DNA of 64,000 bases from Apiospora phragmitis (taxonomy: Eukaryota > Ascomycota > Sordariomycetes > Amphisphaeriales > Apiosporaceae): positions 2,604,001 through 2,668,000 of the forward strand of contig JAQQWL010000009.1 of NCBI GenBank assembly GCA_038363925.1, given 5' to 3'. The notes under the pieces were generated by a model. It saw nothing but the letters and a program-made list of their open reading frames with translations. It had not been told where the DNA came from and made no database searches. How positions within the stretch are numbered: the stretch's first letter is position 1; every line of letters starts with the position of its first letter. Positions 1 to 10,664 of this stretch are shown here, piece by piece. The translations under genes were made by a program, and so were the position numbers.

Positions 1-1414
1 GTTAGGCGGTTGAAGGAGTCGATTGTGTGATTGGGCGCGAAGAACGGTTGCATCTGAAACAAATAGGTACCGTTGGAAAATGTAATGGCGAAATAGGAAT
101 AGGTGCCCGCGTCTGTGAAGGGTACGAAGTGTTCCAAGTATGCTTTGATTCCAGCGAAAAACGTCTCGTTGGAGAGCGTTGGAGAAGTCTCGAAACTGAA
201 TGCCGAAATGACACTGTGCACCTTCGGATGTACCCTAAATCACCTTGTTAGACGATCGAGCTTCATCGAGGGCCCAAGACAGTTATGGAGCTCACCGAGC
301 AACAATAGAAGTCACGACGCCATAAGTGCTGCCCCCTCCGCCCTGCAGTGCCCAGTAAAGATCAGGGTTGGAGCTCTTGCTCGCCGTGACGAACCGACCG
401 TCGGCGGTCACGATCTCAAAGGCCAGGGCCTGGTCGGCAGCCATACCATAGAGACCCGAGAGGGGTGTGTGGCCACCACCGGCGATATAGCCGCCAGCGT
501 AGCCGACGCTTTCGCAGATGCCGCCCAGGGCACTGACACCGTGCTGGTGGGCCGCCTCGTAGACCTCCCGGACCGTGACACCGGCGCCGACCTTGAAGGC
601 CTGGCCCCGGTAGCTGTCGCTCCGGTAGTCCGGGAGGAACTCGATGTCCTTCAGATTGTGCATCCAGACGCTCAGCGCGCCGGCACCATTGGACTTGCCG
701 AGGTAGCAGTGGCCCGTGTTCTTGATGACGAACCGTAAGTTTTTCCTACGCGCGAAATTCAGCGCGATCTGGATCTGGGCGACGTTGCTGACGTTCACTG
801 CGTAGACGGGGTACCCTCCCAAGGTGCAGGTGCCATCTGGATCATCTGTCGGGAGACAGGACCTCCCTTGCCATATTGGCCACATAGTCGACGTTGGATC
901 AGCTTCACTGGTGGTATCATCAGTCTACATTCGTACCTAACAGAGAGAAGCCTGTCGGACTTACTGATAATAGGGGTTGGAGAAATTACTCCTTACGACA
1001 TCGCACTGTTCCTGATTGTAGACACCCCAGTTCTTGTAGCAAGGTGCTGCAATAGGAACTGTGTGTATGAGCGAGCCGTCGAGCAGGTCGTTGAGGTCGG
1101 ACCATTCGCTCTCCGACGGCCACGAGCTGTCGCCAGGGAAAGTCCTGCACTCGCCGGGTTGTAGTTCTGGTCCGGCATCAAATCCGATCAGATCAGCCAC
1201 CTTCGACTCGGAGCTCCGCGTGTGCAGGCTCTTGAGAGCATCGCGGGTGAGCTGATACTTCTCGTACTCGAAACCACGGTACTCCGGCGACGGAGTTCGT
1301 ATTCACCCGGGTGACAGCGACATGACTCCGCTTCCCTAGATCCAGCCGCCGCCGAGCGCCAACCACTGATAGGATGAGGGCGAAGACCGCAACTCTTGCG
1401 ATGTGACTATGCAT
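1..1414 (-). CDS. BBE-like FAD-linked oxidase, secreted (3' end beyond window)
   Basis: A flavoprotein oxidase of the VAO/berberine-bridge (FAD_binding_4) family; substrate unknown. The ATG at 1414 opens a hydrophobic signal peptide (VAVFALILSVVGA). Readable exons are about 1300-965, 907-296 and 234 to the edge, with introns 964-908 and 295-235 that carry GTAAGT/GTGAGC donors and keep phase. The FAD region has NTGH at the expected histidyl-flavin site and GGICESVGYAGGYIAGGGH, whose Cys lies 65 residues later; this matches the His/Cys bicovalent flavin pattern of the family. The N-terminal Cys-rich segment (ECRTFPGDSSWPSESEW) is typical of fungal members. The last exon reads openly to base 1, so the substrate and C-terminal parts are missing. 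The frame changes near 1285-1300, between signal peptide and mature part, with no clear intron; this may be a one-base indel. Family assignment is secure. Confidence 0.85.
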
Positions 1415-2227
1415 GTTAATAACGTCAGAGAAACAATCTACGATGAGCGGAAAGCACAGAAGGAGGTGAGCTTTGGATTGACTGACTCTCTTTATATCTT
1501 GACCTGCCTCGGCGATTCCTTCCCCGCATAGCTATATGCCGTACCGTTCTGGACTTCAACCCCTGCCAGAGTATCTCGTGCGTATACGGACTGTGCATAA
1601 GCGGGGTCATACAGAGTATGTCTACAAATGCCGGTAGTTATAGGGTGTGACAAGTATGCAGTCAGACTCTCGAGCCAATGGGAGCTTAGAGGCAGACTCG
1701 GCGGAGGGTGGATTTGCTTGCACTTATATAAATCCAGAACGCGCCCCAAGCCCGGACTCTGCAGGCCGAGGAGCAGGTGGTAGGGGTCGTGAGTAACGCC
1801 CTTCAAGTTTCTTTTCCGTTTGTTTCGTATTTAGGGCTAAGGAATATCATGCCGTAAGATACGGACCTGAACTTGGGTGTTATACGGCAACGAGAAAAGA
1901 AAGTAATATCTCGGCAATCTGTTGTACAATCGGTGTGCAGGAAAAGTGAAGAACGCCAGACCACCCCGTATCATGGAAAGTGATGGGCTGTACAGGATGT
2001 AGATCTTGGGTCTGTTGAGCTTCGCGAGATGCGGTTAAACACGTCTTGGCACGTCTTGTAATGGAGTCGACAAGACACACTACTACCATCGCACCGAGAC
2101 CAATCAAGAGTCAGTAGAATTCATGTGACGAAGTTTCTATGTTGGACTAATTACAGTGTCGTGATCTAATCTTTCGAGGAGCAATGCCCGCTAGGTTTCC
2201 CCCTTTATTTTGTTTATTGCATCCTTC
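1415..2227. other. intergenic, no gene seen
   Basis: Spacer between the oxidase start and the aldo/keto reductase stop. Only short ORFs without protein-like composition are present. It should hold the oxidase promoter and the 3' end of the reductase transcript. Confidence 0.6.
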
Positions 2228-3545
2228 TTAGTCTTGCCTCGCAGGGTCCAACGAGACCTTGTTCTGCGTGATCTCATCGATCTCGGCCAGCACCTCGGGG
2301 GTCAGCTGGTCGAGGATCTGGAGGGCCTGGACATTCTCGACGATCTGCTGGGGCCGGCTGGCCCCGGTAATGACGGCGGAGACGTGGGGGTTTTTGAGGC
2401 ACCAGGCGAGCGCGAGCTGGCTCTGGGTGACGCCCAGCTTGTCGGCGACGGCTTTCAGCTTGCGCACCTTGGCGATGTTGCCGCGCCAGTCCTCGCCGCC
2501 GTACTGCGAGCGCATGAACTCGGCGAAGCGGTCCTGGCTGGCGCCGAAACGCGAGTCCGCGGGCGGCGCGTCGGCGGCGTCGTTGTACTTGCCGCTCAGC
2601 AGGCCCATCTTGATGGGGCTGAAGGTGGTCAGGCCGAGGCCGACGCGCGGATAGAGCCGCTGGAACTCGCCCTCGACCTTCTGCCGGTCCAGCATGTTGT
2701 ACAGCGGCTGCTCGACCACGGGGCCGACCAGCCGGAGGTCCCGCGCGATGCCCACGGCCTCCTGGATCTCGTCGGCGCTCCACTCCGACGTGCCCCAGTA
2801 GAAGGCCATGCCCCGGTCGATGACGTGGTTGAAGGCCCGCACCGTCTCCTCCATCGGCGTCAGCCGGTCCGGCCGGTGCGCGTACACGATGTCGACGTAT
2901 TCCAGCTGCAAGCGGTCGAGCGAGGCCCGGAGGCCCTCGATGATGTGCTTGCGCGAGAGGCCATGGTTGTTGATGAGAATCTCGCCGTTTACGGCACCCC
3001 AGTTGATCTAGCTCTGTATCAGTCGGCTGGCCTAACGAATGGTTTTTTCTTCTTCTTCACACCCTCCCTTCCTGAAGCTCGAAACTTCCACGTGGACTTG
3101 GTGAAAAAGGGGTTGGCCTTCTAACCTTGGTGCTTATAACCAGATCACTTCGCTTCCATCCGTATTTCTGAATGGCCTTTCCCATGGCGATCTCTGATTT
3201 GCCGGCAGTGTAGCTAGCAATTCCAGTAAGCTCCTGGTATTCACACCAAAATAACGCCCGTCAAGGGGGGCGAAAAGGCTCACTTCTCGGCGGTATCGAA
3301 GAAGTTTACGCCCAGGTCATAAGCCTGCTTCATGCATTCAAACGTCTTCTCTATCATTCGGTTAGATCCTGCCGTTCTGCGCCCCTGGAAGCGTGCACGA
3401 CCAGGGGGTTGTTGGTCGGCTTACCATCGCCAACGTGGCCACCATAGGTGAGCCAACCTCCCAGGCCTATAGCCGAAACATGGAGTCCCGAGTTGCCTAA
3501 GCGGCGGTACACCATACAGGTCTTTCGAGGTTCTTCCCAAGCCAT
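2228..3545 (-). CDS. Aldo/keto reductase, Kv-beta-like
   Basis: NAD(P)H-dependent aldo/keto reductase of the voltage-gated K+ channel beta-subunit-like branch, expected to be a soluble TIM barrel. Four exons: 3545-3425, 3350-3284, 3213-3126 and 3007-2228, totalling 1056 nt (351 aa), with every junction in phase. The N-terminus reads MVYRRLGNSGLHVSAIGLGGW. The catalytic tetrad is visible: Asp and Tyr in FFDTAENYTAG, Lys in LVISTK, His in VYAHRPD. YWGTSEWSADEI and the C-terminal cofactor segment (VITGASRPQQIVENVQA) are diagnostic. The first Met (3545) lies ten residues before MVYRRL, so translation could start at either. Coding sequence is intact. Substrate cannot be inferred. Confidence 0.93.
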
Positions 3546-4877
3546 TTTGAGTTTAACAAGAACAGAAATGTGGTAGATTATTTCCCTGGATGCTGCTAAT
3601 ATGAGGAGGATGAGGTCTATTTCGAAATCCCTTAAGCATTAGGTACAAAAACCCAATTCCCGGAGCAAATCTCGGAGACGAAGCACCTCACGACAACGGA
3701 TGGTGCGGGGTGCAGGGAACAGACAACGGGAGATTCCCAAGATAATGAATATTCTCATCTTATGTCGTTAGCACTACACACCTCGAGTCACCTGCTCAAA
3801 TATCTCGCTATGCGTAGGCATATCCTCTCAGTATCTCTCGATGAACTTGCTCAGCTTTGCTCTCACAAAACCTGCAAGTTGACTTCGGCCAGATGTAAGT
3901 GCACACCAACAACCGGTGGGGTCATTATGATGCTCCCAATGCCTCACATAGATGGGACCTCGACGGAAGTCATTGCAGCTGCAGGCAGCAAATGAGCTTG
4001 AAGAATCGAAGAGGGCTACATACATGGTGACCCGAGCTCAATAGATTTCTCCAAGTCCGATTGAAGATTGCCACGTGGTAAAAAGAGCTTCTGGACGGCA
4101 CTTGACCACCTAACTAAGCGTTTACTAAGCAGGGCTAGTAGGTGGATGTGGGCCATGATCGTATCATAAACAAAGTCGCTACAAGTATTGCGCGCACAGC
4201 GGTCAAGTCGACTTCATTTGCATGCGACATACATATCTCCAAGCCAGAGCACAGACTCGAGAAGCTCTTCTTCATCCATGGCACATTCCTCGATTCTTGT
4301 CACGCGACCAACCCGATTCATGAAGTTGCTTACACGTGCTATAGATAGCCCGGCAGCCAAGTCACACGCTTCCTTGACTCCGGGCAGCCGAACAGCTTGA
4401 ATCTTGATACGCATATATGTATGCTGGCTCGTGACACGGTCCATCTCTTTGCTGTTGCGGACGGAACTGATGATGCGTCACGGGTGAGTGAAGCTTGCCA
4501 AGAGTGAAAACACCCACTGGACCCTTATTGTCATTAGTACAGCCGGGGGACCCTTGGAAAAGACGTTGCGCCTGGGCCAGTCCCTGCTTTCGGTTCTCGG
4601 CTGAAACCGAAAGGGCCGACCAGCCGAACAAATTCGTGTCGTGTCCGCTGTGGGCTTGCGAGACTCTGCAAGAGCTGTCTTCGTACATCTACATACAATG
4701 GCACTATAAACCAAGAATTACGCATTGCATAGTCCTTCTACTCCACTCTATAAACACTGTGGCAGCCTACCACCTAAGCAGTGTACGACATGCTATAGCT
4801 TGCTCAGGTGCGTGCCTGGGTTGGGTTCACATGAGGCCTGCATTTGTTTTTGTTTTTCTCTTGTCAATAGGCCATAC
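3546..4877. other. intergenic, no gene seen
   Basis: 1.3 kb between the divergent side of the reductase and the transcription-factor stop. Short ORFs on both strands look random. Nothing structured was recognised. Confidence 0.55.
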
Positions 4878-6785
4878 TCAAGGCGGTGGTGGCTCGCTCC
4901 AAACTTGCTCAGGTACAACGCCTTCAATATTAACCTGACACTGGCCGAAGAGTACGCGATTCATGGGTGACGGGGTTCGCATTAGCGGCGTACTGAAGTC
5001 TAGTGGAACCCACGACATTTGCTGGTTCTGCTGTTCTATTGAATGATAATCGGGTGTTGCAGTGCCTGACGGTGCCCGAAGAAAACTCGAATTGGCGAGC
5101 ATGTCTTCGAGATCAGCCCATGCCGAAGGCAGAATAACCGAGCCGCTTGGAGATCCCGCAGCGACGAAGTGTACCTCGTCGTCTGTAACGTCTTCAACGA
5201 CCCGTGGGCCTGCGAGAACAGGGGGCATCTCCCACGGCATGGATGCCATTTTGAAGTAAAGTGAAGCGAGCAAGGCCTTGTTCCCACCGCGCGAGGATGA
5301 AAGAAGACGCTGCAAACCCTGTAGGACTTCCTCGGGGCGATCAGCTGGGCCTTTGGAGACCTGATTCACGGCGGCGTCGATAACAGCCGTCGCAATGTCG
5401 TATGTCTTGGCCTCAATTGTCGGGCCATGGGCCTCAAGCGCAGCTTGTGGCAGTTTGGAGACGAATTCCAAGAACTCCCTTCCTACCAGCACGGGGTTGA
5501 TTGTCAACGTGGCACCGAACTTCATTGCTGCCCGCCAAAGCACCGCGCGCATCCACTGCCGAGTGACAAAGATGTCGGCCTTTTGGATATCGTTGTTTGG
5601 CTCGTAATCAGCCGCACTGTCTTGCAGTCGGGTTTGCAGTAGAGTCAGACAATCCCGGGCCGTAGCCGTCATATTCGATAGATCGGAGTCGGAATTCTGC
5701 AGAATCTCGAAGACACCGGATTGGTCAAAGACCCAGAATAGATTGACAAGCTTCAAGAAAGCGGGTAAAACATCGGTCCTATCGTGGCTTCCAGGGACCG
5801 GAAACCCGACGTTGGGCTTCAGTAATACTGGTAACTTGTGCAGCATGGCTACACCTCTTTCAGTGACAAACAAAAGCCACAGTATCCGTCTACGCATCTC
5901 CTGCTCCGATTCCCGGAGCCCAGCGTACGATGCCTCTCTATCTAGCCTCAGGATCTGGGCTAGCGTAAGGGCTTGCCTTAGGTAAATCAAGGATTTGCCC
6001 CCACCTGGCGATTGATTCTCATGGTAGATGTGCAAGAAGAACGAAATGCGTAGCCCGTTAAGATCTAGAGAGTCACAGTGCTCTAGGCTTGACGGAGGAA
6101 CGTCATCTGGCGAGATGGCTTCTCCTTGTAACTGAGCTACCGTAGCCAAGCGGATGGCTGTGGTGAGCAGAATGTGAGAAGATAAATTCGTGGAGACCAG
6201 CCCATCCCGGATCTCTTCAAAGTCGATTATAGGCCAGATAGGATAGAGACGCAGCCGATAGACCTCGAGAGCCTGTAGTAATGAGCTTATGTCACTTCCG
6301 TGGCCCGCTCTTGATCCAGCCTCTGCACAATCAGGGGCCGGGACTGGCGGGAACGCCGGTTCTGATGACCGATCCCGAGTGGAAGTGTCGTCTTGGTTGC
6401 TGCTGTCCACTTGTGTCTCTGAGATCTTCTTGATAGTTTTGGCACGCAGACTACGTGGGCCCCGTGTCGCTTGAAGCTTCTTGAAGGTGCAGGCGATGCC
6501 AGAAGCCGTGCAAGCATTACAAGGTGAGGTTTCAGAACATTTGATCTTGCGAATCTTACACGCATCGCCTAGAGAGAAGATTGGACGTTAGATTGCATGG
6601 TTGCGAAAGGAACCGAGATGCAGCAGTAAGTAAGTTCGGTGCGCAATATAAGACAACACCCTCCATCCGCCAACATCCGACATCCACACATTCGGCGAAC
6701 AGATCAACGACATGATATGGGTGAATGGGACCAAGCAAGGTTGCTTACAGGCGCGTTTCACCAGATTCGTCCTCGTTGGCTTCAT
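4878..6785 (-). CDS. Zn2Cys6 fungal transcription factor
   Basis: Nuclear regulator of the Gal4 type. Exon 1 (6785-6749) encodes MKPTRTNLVKRA and breaks inside the first zinc Cys; intron 6748-6569 has a GTAAGC donor; exon 2 is 6568-4878. The total is 1728 nt (575 aa), in phase. The zinc cluster spans residues 13-39 with spacing C-x2-C-x6-C-x5-C-x2-C-x6-C (CDACKIRKIKC then PCNACTASGIAC), followed by a basic linker (TRGPRSLRAKT). A Ser/Asp-rich stretch leads into a middle-homology-type region starting near LLQALEVYRLRLYPIWPIID, with the helical segment YLRQALTLAQILRLDREASY typical of fungal-specific transcription factors. The intron inside the zinc cluster is common in this family. Targets are unknown; no biosynthetic cluster lies next to it. 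Confidence 0.93.
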
Positions 6786-8991
6786 TTCTTTGGGCTTGAT
6801 GCCTTCACGAACTCACGTGAGGACATGGTTTTTGTATTAGGATCAACACCAGCGCTGCACAGCAAGATTGAGACAACAGAGAAGTGACACGATGTTCACA
6901 ACTCATCCACGTTGCTCTCCTCTCCAGATGCCTACACATTCGAGATTGGCACAATGCGGGGACCAATCGCGCAATGCTCGAGCAAGCAGATTGGTCAACC
7001 CCTGCAACGCCGAGATTTGCTCATGATGGTACTCCGCATGACGCTGGAATGTTCCGTTTAGCATTCGAGTGCAACGTGATGCGTGATGTGCACTTTGGAA
7101 AGATGCATTCATGGAATTCGGTTATATTGTTACTTTGCGCAACGGGTATCCTACTGTAACAGGTCATACAAGAGAAGAGCTAAATTGAAGAGCGGCTGAC
7201 TGGCCCCAGACTTGTCAAACCCAACCATGGAGGTAATGTTTGCAGCTCCACGTCTTCATCGTCTTTTCTGACACAGCCGCCAAGGTGTACCTCAGACTAA
7301 GGATCCTTCGCCCTGAAAGCATCGTGTACCTTGCAGAATCCGGACGCGTGACGGGACTTGCTGGACGAGATCAAGAGAACCGTCGTGTGTTCGCTTGGAT
7401 TGGTGGACAGATGTTGATCTGCGAATTCGTCCGGGCTTAATTACTCTAGTCAATCATTAGAGTTTCCTATAAAACTTGTTTTTCTTTCTTCCCCATAGAG
7501 GATCCAGCACTGACGACTAGCACCTGGTTGCGTTAGTAACGTCTACGCTGCCACGATGCCCAGGCAGCCAGGCCTAGGCTCAGGTACAGCACACCTTCAG
7601 CACTTGGCGTGTGTGTGCGTGTGCGCGTGTGTGTCTGACATTGCACTTGATGCAATCTCAGTCACTACACACGTGCGCCTTCAGATTACAGTAGGTCGAA
7701 CTCTCATCCTTTTATTTTTATTTTATTTAGGTCTGCGTCTGAACAGTATCAAACTTGGGCTTCAGCTTGCTTTTCCTTCATCGCTCTGCCCAGCCCCCTC
7801 CTGCCTCCCCTTTTTGAAGCAAGCAGGCAATTGGCAGACAAGTAAGGAAAAGCCTCGGCAGAGCGACCATGCCATTACCGTTCGTTGATTGCGGCCGCAC
7901 TGACGCTAAGGACCACTGGCAAGTCCGGTCGGGGGGGTATCATTCCAATTGGATGTGGCCAGGCCGGCAGTGATCGGCGATTCCGATTGTTTTCCCAATA
8001 TGCATGCGATCAGCCATTTCCAGATACGGGATTCTTAATTCGCATGGCGACCACCGACTTTCCTCCCTTGGGGCAAGTCTGGGCAATATAACCGCCCCGC
8101 TTTGGTATCCCCTTGATTGCCACGGCGCTGCTTTCCGTACCGTTACTAGCAACAAAAGGTCAACACGGCCGTGCGTGCCGTAACAGGGTTCGCTTAACCA
8201 ATCAAATAACACACCGAGCAAGACGGACGTCAAAAACGCAACTCCGATCGTACTAAATTTATCCCTGGTCCGTACAATACTGCCAAATGTGGTGGAAAGC
8301 AGCGCCGTGGCAATCAAGGGGATAGAGACGTGAGAGAGCCAGAAAGGGAGCATCGAAAGGGCTAACACCGCAGCCAGCAGCCGTGATCAAGCAAGCACTT
8401 CTACCTGCTACCGGACGACAGCGCGTGAGCTAATGCTGCCATGTTGATAGGTTGCCTTAGGGTACGATACTAGGCGGACTGGGCCTTCATAAACCCGATC
8501 TCTTTGGGAGCCGATTGCCGTCAATTGTGCGGTCATGTCAGAAGTCATGTAGGCGGCATAAAACATTGAATCTAATATTGGCCTGACCTGATCTGGAATT
8601 AGAGGCAATTGCCCCTGACAGCTGAAGGTTAGACATTTCTCGGCGTAGTATCTTTCATCAAGGTGGGCCACTGTTTCTGTTAGTTTTCATTGTTGGGAAC
8701 CGGGGACCGGAAACTCCAGTTATTTCCAGGCCGTTTCCCAGCACACCATACCTGATACCGGTAGACTGTTAGCTGACGGGCAGTGCATTCATTCCACTGT
8801 ATTCTAAGCAGTTGGCAGCCATGCCAGAGGCCAGTCAATGGCCACCCCGGAAGCTTGCAGACTGACAGCCAGTCAAGTCCTCTTAGGCATCAATCGACAG
8901 TCTCTCTGTCTCATATGCTTTCGTATGTTGGTGCTGGGTTCGTCTAAAGTCATACCTCACTAACATAACATTGGATATTGCCTACAGGTCA
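6786..8991. other. gene-free stretch left of the MITE
   Basis: About 2.2 kb without a supportable gene. It contains a short (GT)n-type microsatellite at about 7609-7637 and, near its left end, the transcription-factor promoter. ORFs up to about 140 codons have no recognisable motif. Confidence 0.55.
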
Positions 8992-9001
8992 TACCCCTGT
9001 T

Positions 9002-9046
9002 AGTAGATATGGGGGAAAGTAGATATGGGGGAAAGTAGATATGCTG
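9002..9046. repeat. 16 bp subterminal tandem repeat (nearly 3 copies)
   Basis: AGTAGATATGGGGGAA occurs at 9002-9017 and 9018-9033, then a diverged AGTAGATATGCTGG copy from 9034. The first copy overlaps the left terminal inverted repeat. The diverged copy also resembles 9540-9575 in the same orientation. Confidence 0.85.
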
Positions 9047-9137
9047 GTGTTAATGCATATTTTTCGGCCGTCAGCGCTGATTTTGGTGTACTAATAGATA
9101 AAATAGGTAACAAATACGCTTTCTAAAAATATCTGAT

Positions 9138-9177
9138 TACAGGGGTCTGTACAGGGGAGTATCCGGATCCCTGTACA
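9138..9177. repeat. short hairpin with CAGGGG motifs inside the MITE
   Basis: TGTACAGGG at 9148-9156 pairs with CCCTGTACA at 9169-9177. ATCCGGAT lies in the loop, and a further CAGGGG, matching the element's end, lies at about 9140. Confidence 0.75.
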
Positions 9178-9257
9178 TCCCTTGTACACGCTGATTTTAG
9201 GTGTAAAATCTAACCTTTTCAGTGTCAACAGGCCTTCTCCCCCCCCAACCACTACCC

Positions 9258-9477
9258 GCACCACTATATGCATACAGCACCACACATGCAGCACCGCATA
9301 TACAGCACCACATACAGCACCACATACAGCACCACATACAGCACCACCTGATATGGTCACATGGGTTATCGCGATTAATCTCATCGCAATTAGTGTTATT
9401 AGCGGCGCTGTTGGCGGTGCTGTTAGTGGTGCTGTATATGCTGCATGCGGTGCTGTATGCGGTGGTGCAGAATTGGT
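9258..9477. repeat. long imperfect inverted repeat built of GGTGCTGTAT units
   Basis: The left arm (about 9258-9350) is a run of CATACAGCACCA-type units, four of them nearly identical at 9306-9350. The right arm (about 9400-9477) carries the same units reverse-complemented (GGTGCTGTATGC, GGTGCTGTTAGT). About 50 bp separate them, so a stem of roughly 70-80 bp with mismatches could form. Open frames across it translate to HHIQ or GAVCGAV repeats and are not genes. Confidence 0.8.
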
Positions 9478-9604
9478 GCCTTTTGGGTGGGAAAATGCAC
9501 CAATTCTAGAGCCCCATAAAAAGTCACGTGTGAGCCCTTAAGTAGATATACTGGGGAAAACGCATAAATATTCGATGCCCGAGTCTTATCTATTAACAGG
9601 GGTA

Positions 9605-10664
9605 GGCTCTGTAACTTACACGATAGGGCAATCAAACACCCCATTCCGGGCGGCAACCTGGTCCCCTGCAGTATTTGATACATAACCGACAGTGCGAAGG
9701 AATTCTGGGGAATATATCCACATACACATATATATATCATAACCGTGCTCGGCTGCTTGCCCTATGTTGCAAGCAGCTTATACTACCCTCGGTCTGGGTT
9801 AGACCGCAACACTTTGTAGGTTAAGTACATAGCACAGCAATGCACATGCGACTTTCATAGTATGGACGGCTCGATTTGACACTACCGACATCCATGTCAG
9901 ACTGCTGATCAAATAAATGGGTCCCCGCCAGGGTACGGCATCATTTTGGTGTTTGCTTTTCGCCGCCCTACCTGCAGTTACATCACGCCCCCGCCATGAT
10001 CAGACCGGGGACACCCTTTGAGTCTTCAAGTTTGGTACATTTGATGGACACCCATCCTATCCATCCCACTATCTTCTAGACGACCGAGAGAATAGGGCAT
10101 ACAGAACCAACGAGTCTTCTGAAAACTTTCAGCTTCGTCAGAGTCCGAACTGGACTCAGCCATCCCAATTTCGAGGCATTGAAGGAGTTTTTGACTGATC
10201 GGTACAGGTTTGCCCATCGCAACCGGGCCTTGTGCAGCACTCTCGTCTGCAAGTACACCCGGTTCTAGGTCTCGCTAGCAAAGAGACCTGCCCAGCCCAG
10301 CAGCTCTCCACTAAAATCTAGGGTCTAGATCTTACACACGACGGCACACTTCAATGTTCCTTCTTCTAGGCTAGGTCAAAGTACTTTCGGTTGCTCTCAG
10401 CGCTCTCGGTGCTCACAGTGCTTCTTGCAACCATCGCAAAGCCTCTCTGTCTGGTAAAGCTCCTTCGTCTGAGCTTCGGTCTCGAGCAAGAACTCAAACA
10501 AACCCTCCAGCGCATAGTACGCACTCTCGTACTCTGTTACACGGCGTTACTCCAATCCTTTCCTCTCCCTCCTCGTATGTTTAGGTACTGTCACCTGCAA
10601 TACCGTTGATGGGCACTCGTTTGAATTCCTCTTCAATCCCTTAGGGGCCACGGCGCTCGACGAC
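9605..10664. other. intergenic upstream of the histidine kinase
   Basis: Probable promoter and leader of the kinase. The last 300 bp are pyrimidine-rich. No gene seen. Confidence 0.5.

Larger units (their letters stand above)
8992..9604. mobile_element. MITE-like element, 613 bp, TA target duplication
   Basis: Terminal inverted repeats: the left end reads TACCCCTGTTAGTAGATA (8992-9009). The right end (9587-9604), reverse-complemented, reads TACCCCTGTTAATAGATA. That is 17 of 18 identical. If the outer TA is the duplicated target, the element proper starts CCCCTGTTA and ends TAACAGGGG, as in Tc1/mariner-type insertions. No transposase ORF lies inside, so it would be non-autonomous. The interior contains a 16 bp direct repeat, a small TGTACAGGG/CCCTGTACA hairpin and a long GGTGCTGTAT palindrome. 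It sits in a gene-free 3.9 kb interval. Confidence 0.72.

Noticed and set aside
2210..3124. 304-codon plus-strand frame over the aldo/keto reductase
   Set aside because: Antisense GC shadow; it crosses an intron of the real gene.
9091..9541. Short ORFs encoding HHIQHHIQ or GAVCGAVCGAV repeats
   Set aside because: They are translations of the palindromic repeat, present in several frames on both strands.
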